Shown here in pieces: positions 9,605 to 17,010 of a stretch of 64,000 nucleotides of DNA. Under the pieces are notes generated by a model. It saw only the letters and a list, made by a program, of their open reading frames with translations, searched no databases and had not been told where the DNA came from. The stretch covers positions 124,001 to 188,000 of the forward strand of contig NZ_JABCQG010000002.1 of assembly GCF_015244565.1 (NCBI RefSeq), in the 5' to 3' direction. This DNA comes from Gluconobacter vitians (GTDB lineage: Bacteria > Pseudomonadota > Alphaproteobacteria > Acetobacterales > Acetobacteraceae). The number at the start of each line of letters is the position of its first letter. The stretch's first letter is position 1. A program made the position numbers and the translations under genes.

Positions 9605-9905
9605 AAGTAAAACCGGATTCGAGGTCCTTGACCTCGTAATCCATGACAGTCCCGGTCAGGAACAGGGTCGCCTTGCGATCCACCAGCAGGGTGACATCCT
9701 GATCCTCGACCCGTTCATCAGTCGGCTGCGGGGCTGTCACGAAGTTCATTTCGTAAGACAGTCCCGAGCACCCGCGCGTTCCCACGCTGATGCGCAGGAG
9801 TTGGCCCTGATGGGAGCCTGCGTAAAGAGCTTTCAGGCGCTTGGCTGCCTGATCGGACAGGGTCATGAGGGCGGGCAGCGGGCGGCGCGTTGCGACGTCG
9901 GACAT
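9549..9905 (-). CDS. sufA: A-type iron-sulfur carrier, HesB/IscA family
   Basis: Accepts nascent clusters from the SufBCD scaffold and delivers them to apoproteins. The protein is 118 aa with the three conserved ligands C46 (GTRGCSGLSY), C110 and C112 (GRCGCGESF). The ATG at 9905 (MSDVATRRPLP) is preferred over an in-frame ATG at 9950 that would run into sufT. It is the last gene of the suf operon, 16 nt after sufT. Its 3' end overlaps the 3' end of the convergent methyltransferase gene. Confidence 0.93.
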   Translation of the reverse strand: MSDVATRRPLPALMTLSDQAAKRLKALYAGSHQGQLLRISVGTRGCSGLSYEMNFVTAPQPTDERVEDQDVTLLVDRKATLFLTGTVMDYEVKDLESGFTFRNPNEKGRCGCGESFHV

Positions 9906-9921
9906 GAAGGTTTTTTCCGGA

Positions 9922-10290
9922 TCAGAACATGTTGAGGGCAAGACGGGCATCGTCGCTCATGCGGCTCATGTCCCAGGGTGGATCCCAGACGATTTCGACC
10001 GTGGCCTGGGTAACACCCGGAACATGGGAGACAGCATCACGCACCATTTCCGGCAGTTCCTGCGCACTGGGACAGTTGGGCGCCGTCAGCGTCATCTCGA
10101 TATGCACGCGGCCGTCATCATGCAGATCGATCGCGTAGATCAGGCCAAGCTCGTAGATGTTGACCGGGATTTCAGGGTCATACACCGTCGCGATGGCCGC
10201 GATGACCGCTTCCTGATCGGGCGCCGTCCCTGTTGCGGGGACAGCAGCTGTGTCTTCACTGGTTGTGATATCGGTCATGGCTTCACTCAT
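9922..10290 (-). CDS. sufT: SUF system assembly protein SufT (DUF59/MIP18 family)
   Basis: MIP18-like protein implicated in Fe-S maturation, especially under high Fe-S demand. The 122-aa chain has the hallmark DPEIPVNIYELGLIY near residue 40, the conserved cysteine in TAPNCPSAQ, and the closing VWDPPWD. The first 25 residues are a low-complexity Ala/Thr lead. ATG 10290 overlaps the sufS stop as ATGA; ATG 10278 is an alternative. Its place between sufS and sufA is the usual alphaproteobacterial arrangement. Confidence 0.93.
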   Translation of the reverse strand: MSEAMTDITTSEDTAAVPATGTAPDQEAVIAAIATVYDPEIPVNIYELGLIYAIDLHDDGRVHIEMTLTAPNCPSAQELPEMVRDAVSHVPGVTQATVEIVWDPPWDMSRMSDDARLALNMF

Positions 10291-11528
10291 GTGAGCATCA
10301 TCCGGGCCCGTTCAAGGCCTTCGATCAGCGCATCGATCTCTTCAGTCGTGGTGTAGATGCCAAAGCTGGCGCGCGCCGTGGCATGAACGCCAAGACGACG
10401 CACCAGAGGTTCGGCACAATGCTGTCCGGCGCGGATGGCAATTCCAAGTTGATCGAGCAGGGTTGCCAGATCATGCGGATGCGCCCCGTCCATAATGAAG
10501 GAGATTACGCCCCCGCGCTCTTCCGGCTCGCCCAGAATGCGCAGACTATTGATCCCACGCATCTTTTCCAGAGCATAAGCGGTCAGCTCAGATTCATGGC
10601 GTGAAATGGCGTCATAGCCGATCTCTTCCACGAAGCGGACGGCCGCCCCAAGACCGATCGTCTCCAGAATGGCGGGCGTACCGGCCTCGAACTTGTGCGG
10701 AACATGCGCCCAGGTGGCACGCTCGAAGGACACGTTCTGGATCATGTCACCACCGCCCATGAAAGGCGGCATGATGTCCAGCAGCTCCATCTTTCCCCAG
10801 AGCGCCCCGATCCCCGTGGGACCGTAGAGCTTATGCCCGGTGAAGGTGAAGAAATCTGCTCCGATGGCCTGCACGTCGATCTTGCGATGAACCACCGACT
10901 GCGAACCGTCCAGCAGGATGCGCGCACCGTAAGCGTGGGCGATTTCCGTTAGTTTCCGGGCCGGTGTGATCGTTCCCAGCACATTGGACATGTGCGTGAC
11001 TGCAACAAGCGCCACCTTGCCATCCGACAGGAGCGCTTCGTAAGCGTCCAGATCGATATCGCCGGTGTCATTGATGGGCGCGACCCGCAGCTCGATCCCA
11101 ACACGATCCCGCAGCATGAGCCAGGGCACGATATTGGCGTGATGCTCAAGCTCGGAAATCAGAACTGCCTGCCCCGGCTTCAGCATGCTACCGAAACTGT
11201 GCGCCACGAGGTTGATGGCCTCGGTGCTGTTACGGGTGAAGACGATTTCCCGATGATCAGGCGCATTCAGAAGACGGGCCACGTCATGACGGGCCCGTTC
11301 ATAGGCTTCCGTCGTGCGTTCGCTCATCCAGTGCAGGCCACGATGGATATTGGCATACTGGTGATACGCCGCATCCCGCATGGCCTCGATCACGACATCC
11401 GGCTTCTGGGATGAAGCCGCGCTGTCGAGAAAGACCAGAGGCCGACCATGAACGGTTTCGTTCAGGATCGGGAAATGGGCGCGGATTTCCGACATATCCA
11501 TCCCGGTACGGCTGTCAGCGACGGTCAT
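10287..11528 (-). CDS. sufS: Cysteine desulfurase SufS
   Basis: PLP-dependent enzyme that removes sulfur from cysteine and supplies persulfide to SufBCD. PLP lysine K233 lies in FTGHKLYGPTG and the persulfide cysteine C371 in RAGQHCAEP, the short-loop pattern of group II desulfurases. Length 413 aa is normal. ATG 11528 overlaps the sufD stop (ATGA), and its own stop overlaps sufT, so translation is probably coupled. No SufE or SufU gene accompanies it in this operon. Confidence 0.97.
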   Translation of the reverse strand: MTVADSRTGMDMSEIRAHFPILNETVHGRPLVFLDSAASSQKPDVVIEAMRDAAYHQYANIHRGLHWMSERTTEAYERARHDVARLLNAPDHREIVFTRNSTEAINLVAHSFGSMLKPGQAVLISELEHHANIVPWLMLRDRVGIELRVAPINDTGDIDLDAYEALLSDGKVALVAVTHMSNVLGTITPARKLTEIAHAYGARILLDGSQSVVHRKIDVQAIGADFFTFTGHKLYGPTGIGALWGKMELLDIMPPFMGGGDMIQNVSFERATWAHVPHKFEAGTPAILETIGLGAAVRFVEEIGYDAISRHESELTAYALEKMRGINSLRILGEPEERGGVISFIMDGAHPHDLATLLDQLGIAIRAGQHCAEPLVRRLGVHATARASFGIYTTTEEIDALIEGLERARMMLT

Positions 11529-12721
11529 GATGTCATGCTCCGCAACAGCAGATCACGCAGACCTTCATCGGCAACGAGATCCAGCGCGTCGATCAGAAAG
11601 GCACGAACCAGAATGTCACGCGCCTCTGCTTCCGGAATACCGCGGGAGCGCAGATAGAAAAGCTGCTCGTCATCAAGCGCGCCAACAGTGGCTCCATGGC
11701 TGCACTTGACGTCGTCCGCGTAGATTTCAAGCTCGGGCTTGCTGTTGATCTGCGCCCGTTCGGACAGCAGCAGCGCCTGATTCATCTGGTAGCCATCGGT
11801 TTTCTGGGCCACGCGATCAACGAGGATTTTGCCTTGGAAAACACCCTGCCCCGCTTCGGACAGGACCGTCTTGACGGTCTGACGCGAGCTGCCATCGGGA
11901 GCGGCATGATGGATCATGGATGTCAGGTCGTTCAGACGCTGACCGTCGACGATCTGCACACCATTCACATGCGCCATGGCGTGAGGTGCGCCCAGTGTCA
12001 CGACAGCTTCGTGACGCGCAAGGCTACTGCCCTGGTTCAGGGTAAAGCTGTCATATTCGCCCTTCTCCGCCACATCGGCCGAGACAATGGCGAGATGCGT
12101 GCCGGTCAGGCTCTCACGCTGTACCTTGACGTGACGCAGGGTCGCTCCCTTGCCCACGACGATGTCAAAGCGGGGATTGGCGATATAACGCCCCTCACCT
12201 GCGCTGACATCGTACAGTGTCAGGGACGCGCCGTCTTCCAGCACGATGCGGTGCTGAAGATGCGTCGAAACATCCTGCCCATCGGAGAGGCTGACAAGCG
12301 TCAGAAGACCGGCATCCGTTCCGGCGGGAACACGAATGTCGAGACCTCTTTCGCCAAGCGCCGTATTCAGCGTCGCGGAAAACACTCCCTTGAGTGTAGA
12401 GACATTTTCCGAAGCCTGCCGGACGGCTTCCGGCAGAGCCGACAACGCGTCCAGCAGCTCGCCATTGCCATAGACCACGCGGGCGCCCGTTTCAGGCAGA
12501 ACCAGACGCTCCAGCAGCGCAGTGGCGGTTTCGGTCGTCAGGGGCGCAGCCTTCTGCCACGCCGTATCCGCGATCGAACGCAGCGGCGTATAACGCCAGG
12601 CTTCGACGCGGCGCGTCGGCAGGCCCGTTTCAGCCAGAGCCGCACCGTGCCCGGCGGCACGCGCAACGAACGCCTCCAGAGCCGGAGCAGCGTTCTGCGT
12701 CACGGTTGGGGCTCCGCTCAC
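11525..12721 (-). CDS. sufD: Fe-S cluster assembly scaffold component SufD
   Basis: Partner of SufB in the SufBC2D scaffold. The 398-aa protein has the family N-terminal hallmark RVEAWRYTPLR near residue 37 and the C-terminal beta-helix region with CSHGATVGALDDEQLFYLRS, including the conserved cysteine and histidine at the SufB interface. The start is GTG 12721, overlapping the sufC stop as GTGA. It ends in an ATGA overlap with sufS. Confidence 0.96.
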   Translation of the reverse strand: MSGAPTVTQNAAPALEAFVARAAGHGAALAETGLPTRRVEAWRYTPLRSIADTAWQKAAPLTTETATALLERLVLPETGARVVYGNGELLDALSALPEAVRQASENVSTLKGVFSATLNTALGERGLDIRVPAGTDAGLLTLVSLSDGQDVSTHLQHRIVLEDGASLTLYDVSAGEGRYIANPRFDIVVGKGATLRHVKVQRESLTGTHLAIVSADVAEKGEYDSFTLNQGSSLARHEAVVTLGAPHAMAHVNGVQIVDGQRLNDLTSMIHHAAPDGSSRQTVKTVLSEAGQGVFQGKILVDRVAQKTDGYQMNQALLLSERAQINSKPELEIYADDVKCSHGATVGALDDEQLFYLRSRGIPEAEARDILVRAFLIDALDLVADEGLRDLLLRSMTS

Positions 12722-13488
12722 GCTGCCGCCTCGAGGAACTGGGTATAGCCCTGCTTCTCAAGCGTCTTGGCGATGTCGGGGCCTCCGCTGTGAATGATGC
12801 GGCCATGCGCCATGACATGCACGCGATCCGGCACGATGTAATCGAGCAGGCGCTGGTGATGGGTGATGACCAGAGCAGAGAAATCCGGGCTGCGCAGGGA
12901 GTTCACGCCTTCAGCGACAATACGCAGGGCGTCGATGTCCAGACCGCTGTCCGTCTCGTCAAGAATGGCGAAAGACGGCTGGAGCAGACGCATCTGGAGC
13001 ACTTCGTTGCGCTTCTTCTCACCGCCCGAAAAGCCGACATTGACCGCACGCTTGAGCATGTCATCGGACATGGACAGGTGCTTGGTCTCGGCACGGACAG
13101 CCTTGAGGAAGGCCACGGCATCCAGCTCCGCTTCACCACGCGCCCGGCGAACGGCGTTGACGGCCGTGCGCAGGAAGTTCGCGTTGTTCACACCCGGCAG
13201 TTCAACCGGGGACTGGAACGCCAGGAACAGGCCCAGAGCAGCGCGCTCTTCAGGTTCAAGAGCCAGAAGATCCTGCCCCTTGAACGTAGCCGATCCACCT
13301 GTAACTTCGTAGTCATCACGACCGGCGAGCACATAGGACAGCGTGGATTTACCCGAACCGTTCGGGCCCATGATGGCATGGACTTCACCCTTGGGGACTT
13401 CGAGATCGAGCCCCTTGAGGATATCCTTGGGGGTACCGTCGGCGTCGATGCGGGCCTGGAGACCCTGAATTTTCAGAAAATCGCTCAT
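12718..13488 (-). CDS. sufC: SUF ATPase SufC
   Basis: ABC-type ATPase that drives conformational change of the SufB-SufD scaffold. The 256-aa protein shows Walker A GPNGSGKST, the Q-loop region FLAFQSPVELPG, a SufC-type signature FSGGEKKRNE and Walker B FAILDETDSGLDID. The ATG at 13488 (MSDFLKIQGL) is the conserved start; the open frame extends 33 codons upstream into sufB without support. It begins 1 nt after the sufB gene ends and overlaps sufD by 4 nt. Confidence 0.97.
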   Translation of the reverse strand: MSDFLKIQGLQARIDADGTPKDILKGLDLEVPKGEVHAIMGPNGSGKSTLSYVLAGRDDYEVTGGSATFKGQDLLALEPEERAALGLFLAFQSPVELPGVNNANFLRTAVNAVRRARGEAELDAVAFLKAVRAETKHLSMSDDMLKRAVNVGFSGGEKKRNEVLQMRLLQPSFAILDETDSGLDIDALRIVAEGVNSLRSPDFSALVITHHQRLLDYIVPDRVHVMAHGRIIHSGGPDIAKTLEKQGYTQFLEAAA

Positions 13489-13489
13489 A

Positions 13490-14971
13490 TTAACCCACAC
13501 TTCCTTCGAGGCTGATCTGCAGAAGCTTCTGCGCCTCGACCGCGAATTCCATCGGGAGCTCTTTGAGCACCTCGCGGCAGAAACCATTGACGATCAGACC
13601 GACTGCATCTTCTTCCGACAGGCCGCGCGAACGGCAGTAGAAGAGCTGGTCTTCGGAGATTTTGGACGTGGTCGCTTCATGCTCCACGCGCGCCGTCATG
13701 TTACGGCTTTCGATATAGGGCACCGTATGCGCGCCGCACTGGTCGCCAATCAGGAGGCTGTCACACTGCGTGAAATTGCGTGCGTTCCGCGCCTTCGGCT
13801 GCATGCGGACCAGACCGCGATAGGTGCTGTCAGAGTGCCCGGCGGAAATGGTCTTGGCGATGATCGTCGAACGCGTATTCGGCGCCAGATGGATCATCTT
13901 CGTGCCCGTATCGGCCTGCTGGTGATTATTGGTCACCGCAACCGAATAGAACTCGCCAACCGAGCCTTCGCCAGCAAGAACGCAGGACGGATATTTCCAT
14001 GTGATGGCAGATCCGGTTTCGACCTGCGTCCAGGAAATCTTGGAGCGCGCGCCACGGCAGATGCCACGCTTGGTGACGAAGTTGTAGATGCCGCCACGGC
14101 CTTCATCATCGCCCGGATACCAGTTCTGGACGGTGGAATACTTGATTGAGGCGTCTTCCATCGCGATCAGCTCGACCACTGCCGCATGAAGCTGGTTTTC
14201 GTCACGCTGTGGTGCCGTGCAGCCTTCCAGATAGGAGACGGTGGCACGGTCTTCCGCGATGATGAGCGTACGCTCGAACTGTCCCGTATTGCGCGCATTG
14301 ATGCGGAAATAGGTGGACAGTTCCATCGGGCAGCGCACACCTTCAGGGATGTAGACGAACGAGCCATCGGTAAAGACAGCCGAATTCAGCGCCGCGAAGA
14401 AATTGTCTCCGGCCGGGACGACAGTGCCCAGATATTTCCGGACCAGTTCGGGATATTCACGAATGGCGTCGGAAATCGGGCAGAAGATCACACCGGCTTC
14501 GGCAAGCGTCTTGCGGAAGGTCGTTGCAACGGACACGCTGTCGAAAACGGCATCCACGGCGACAGGCAGACGCTCCTCGGCACCTTCGACACCCGCAAGC
14601 AAAGCCTGCTCATGCAGGGGAATACCCAGCTTGGCATAGGTTTTGAGCAGCTCGGGATCGACTTCCTCGAGGCTCTTGGGGCCGGGCTTCTTCTTGGGCT
14701 GTGCGAAGTAATGCGCGTCCTGGTAGTCGATCGGCGGGTGATGGATATGGGCCCAGGTTGGCTCTTCCATTTCCAGCCAGGCACGGAAGGCCTTCAGACG
14801 CCAGTCCAGCATCCACTGCGGCTCACCCTTGCGCTCGGAGATCAGGCGCACCGTCTCTTCGTTGAGGCCCTTGGGCGCGATATCCATCTCGATATCGGTC
14901 TCGAAACCCCATTCGTAGCTGGATTTCGCGAGTTTTCCGACTGTCTCGCGGGTTTCCGTCACGGCTGGCAT
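13490..14971 (-). CDS. sufB: Fe-S cluster assembly scaffold SufB
   Basis: Core scaffold on which the cluster is built. The 493-aa protein starts [15 protein letters not shown] and contains the conserved segments [36 protein letters not shown] and the C-terminal [14 protein letters not shown] with the glutamate/cysteine-rich [20 protein letters not shown]. These mark SufB rather than SufD. It is the first structural gene of the operon, 12 nt after the regulator gene. Confidence 0.98.
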   Translation of the reverse strand: MPAVTETRETVGKLAKSSYEWGFETDIEMDIAPKGLNEETVRLISERKGEPQWMLDWRLKAFRAWLEMEEPTWAHIHHPPIDYQDAHYFAQPKKKPGPKSLEEVDPELLKTYAKLGIPLHEQALLAGVEGAEERLPVAVDAVFDSVSVATTFRKTLAEAGVIFCPISDAIREYPELVRKYLGTVVPAGDNFFAALNSAVFTDGSFVYIPEGVRCPMELSTYFRINARNTGQFERTLIIAEDRATVSYLEGCTAPQRDENQLHAAVVELIAMEDASIKYSTVQNWYPGDDEGRGGIYNFVTKRGICRGARSKISWTQVETGSAITWKYPSCVLAGEGSVGEFYSVAVTNNHQQADTGTKMIHLAPNTRSTIIAKTISAGHSDSTYRGLVRMQPKARNARNFTQCDSLLIGDQCGAHTVPYIESRNMTARVEHEATTSKISEDQLFYCRSRGLSEEDAVGLIVNGFCREVLKELPMEFAVEAQKLLQISLEGSVG

Positions 14972-14983
14972 GGTATGTTGTCC

Positions 14984-15466
14984 TTAACTGACCGCGTCGG
15001 TCACAGAGGAGGTCTCCGCTCCAACGGGGGCGACAGGTGCAGTTGCGGGACCACGCTTTGGCAGGCGCTCCGCGCGACGGCCCATATCCGCCAGTGTGAT
15101 GCTGTTGAGTGTATTGAGAATGGCATCGTTCACGACATCCCACTGACCGGAGAGACCGCACAGGGAACTGTGCTCGCACTCGCGACCGTCACAGCAGGCT
15201 GTGATGGCAATCGGTCCGTCCACCGCGGCGATAACGGCCGCAACGGTGACTTTTTCAAGCTCACCGGACAGACGGTATCCGCCTCTTGCACCACGATGGG
15301 AAAGCACCAGTCCGCTGGAGGCCAGACCCTTGAGAAGCTTGGCGACGGTAGGTTCGGGGACGCCGGTTTCCACCGCAAGAGCTGCTGCTGTTGCCAGTCC
15401 TTCGTGACGACCGAGATGGACCAGAAGGACAGTGGCGTAATCGGCCAGTTTTGACAGCCTCAGCAT
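14984..15466 (-). CDS. sufR: Rrf2-family SUF operon regulator
   Basis: Winged-helix regulator of the IscR/Rrf2 family that probably senses an Fe-S cluster and controls this operon. The HTH lies near residues 22-50 (VPEPTVAKLLKGLAS). Cysteines C91, C97 and C103 have the 6,6 spacing of the IscR cluster ligands, with an extra C92. The ATG at 15466 (MLRLSKLADYA) matches the family N-terminus; an in-frame ATG at 15544 would extend through the likely operator. Length 160 aa. First gene of sufR-B-C-D-S-T-A. The symbol follows its role here and does not imply homology to cyanobacterial SufR. Confidence 0.92.
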   Translation of the reverse strand: MLRLSKLADYATVLLVHLGRHEGLATAAALAVETGVPEPTVAKLLKGLASSGLVLSHRGARGGYRLSGELEKVTVAAVIAAVDGPIAITACCDGRECEHSSLCGLSGQWDVVNDAILNTLNSITLADMGRRAERLPKRGPATAPVAPVGAETSSVTDAVS

Positions 15467-15483
15467 CGCTTGCACACTCACAT

Positions 15484-15511
15484 CTTGTTCTAATTCAAGA
15501 CTTGCTAAGTC
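15484..15511. promoter_or_regulatory. Putative sufR operator: adjacent palindromes
   Basis: 18-47 nt upstream of the sufR start lie GACTT-gct-AAGTC (15499-15511, perfect 5-bp arms) and CTTG-n8-CAAG (15484-15499), sharing one base. Rrf2 regulators bind such dyads and usually autoregulate, so this is a plausible binding site. The assignment is inference from position and symmetry. Confidence 0.5.
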
Positions 15512-15586
15512 CTGATTTGTTCCAAATGGCCCATACCGGAGCAAAGGTCAAGACTTCTGTGCCCGACCTGCTCCAGACATGGAATG

Positions 15587-16864
15587 TTACACACCAAAAA
15601 ACAGTCGGGAAACGCCGTCGAGCGCCGCTCCGGCAAGAAATCCGACGACTGTGCCATTTATGCGGATATAGGCGAGGTCACGCCCGACACGCGACTCCAG
15701 CCGGTTAGCAAGGTCAGTTCCGTCCCACCCCGCCATGACGGCCGCGATGAAGCCCGACAGCTTCTCGCGCAGACCCGGGAGGATCCGCTGAACGGTGCTT
15801 TCAACGGCCTGATTGACCTTCAGACGCAGGGACGCATTGGAACGCAGGGCACTGGCAAGCTGGACGATGGCAGCATCAATGACGGTGGCACTCCAGCCAT
15901 CCTCGCGTCCGCTGTCCTCCTCCACCATGCGACGCAGACGGTCCCACAGCTCCGAACTCCAGCCCTTGAGACTGGTATGGGTCAGGACAGACGTGATCGT
16001 ATCGGCCATGGCCTTGCGACGCGCAGGATCATTTTCGATGCGATCGATCTCGCCACGGACCCAGGTGGTAAACCCATGTCGCAGATCCGAGTCCATTGGA
16101 TCGACCCGCTCGAACTCGGCATGGAGCGCCATGAGAACACGACTTGCGACCGAGCCGCCGATGGCCCAGCCCAGAAAACGCCCGCCCTGCTCGCGAACGC
16201 GCTCTTCCACGAAATGACGCAGATCCGACTCCCGGGAGGTCACGGTCGTTTTGATGCGCTCAAGCAGGAAGGACAGGACTTCCTGATGCATCTCGCTGTC
16301 CACCATGGCGCGCATGCCACGCGAGACCAGTGGCGCCATTTCCTCACCGTTCAGCAGGACCGGCAGAGCGCGGGACAGGGCGGCCTTGGCGCGTCCGTCT
16401 TCCATGCGATCAAACATCAGGGGAATGGCAGAACGCATGCTGGTGACAAGCGTTTGGCGCGTTGCCGGCTCACTCAGCATGTCGGCAATCAGCCCGGAAA
16501 GGTCGATTTTCGACAGAGCCCGTCGCACGTCCTCTTCGGTAAAGAACTGGCCCGAAATAAAGCGGCCCAGCGCCTGCCCGAGGCGTTCCTTCTGGCGCGG
16601 CAGAATGGCGGTATGGGGAATGGGAAGGCCCATCGGGTGGCGAAACAGCGCCGTGACAGCGAACCAGTCAGCCAGACCGCCGACAACCCCCGCCCTTGAA
16701 CCCGCACGCAGCAGACCGAAAGCGAGACTGCCATCACCGATATGACGCGCCGCCGCCAGGGTGGTCCCGGCAGCAAGCACGCCCATACCTACCAGCAGGC
16801 CGCCCGCCATGAATCGGGGTGACAGACCTGCAAGGCCGGATTTTCGGGAAACGGGAGGAGACAT
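15587..16864 (-). CDS. DUF445 family membrane-anchored protein
   Basis: A 425-aa protein of the DUF445 (YjiN-like) family. Near the N-terminus there is one membrane segment (about residues 19-40), followed by the family hallmark GGLADWFAVTALFRHPMG and IPHTAILP. The central part is charged helical sequence, and a hydrophobic C-terminal segment (NGTVVGFLAGAALDGV) may anchor the other end. The cellular role of the family is not established. ATG 16864 (MSPPVSRKSG) is chosen; ATG 16876 four codons upstream is equally possible. It is divergent from the PEP-carboxylase-like gene. Confidence 0.88.
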   Translation of the reverse strand: MSPPVSRKSGLAGLSPRFMAGGLLVGMGVLAAGTTLAAARHIGDGSLAFGLLRAGSRAGVVGGLADWFAVTALFRHPMGLPIPHTAILPRQKERLGQALGRFISGQFFTEEDVRRALSKIDLSGLIADMLSEPATRQTLVTSMRSAIPLMFDRMEDGRAKAALSRALPVLLNGEEMAPLVSRGMRAMVDSEMHQEVLSFLLERIKTTVTSRESDLRHFVEERVREQGGRFLGWAIGGSVASRVLMALHAEFERVDPMDSDLRHGFTTWVRGEIDRIENDPARRKAMADTITSVLTHTSLKGWSSELWDRLRRMVEEDSGREDGWSATVIDAAIVQLASALRSNASLRLKVNQAVESTVQRILPGLREKLSGFIAAVMAGWDGTDLANRLESRVGRDLAYIRINGTVVGFLAGAALDGVSRLFFGV

Positions 16865-17010
16865 GTCCGCGTGCATGAGCGCACCGATAGCATTATCCTG
16901 ACGGGCTGTCGCGTCCAGAGCGCGGTTGCACTCGATGGCTGGGCGTGAAAAGTATTGCAGCCCGTTTTCGTTCCATTTTTCTTTTTTCCGCAGAAGCGAG
17001 ACTGCTCCCG

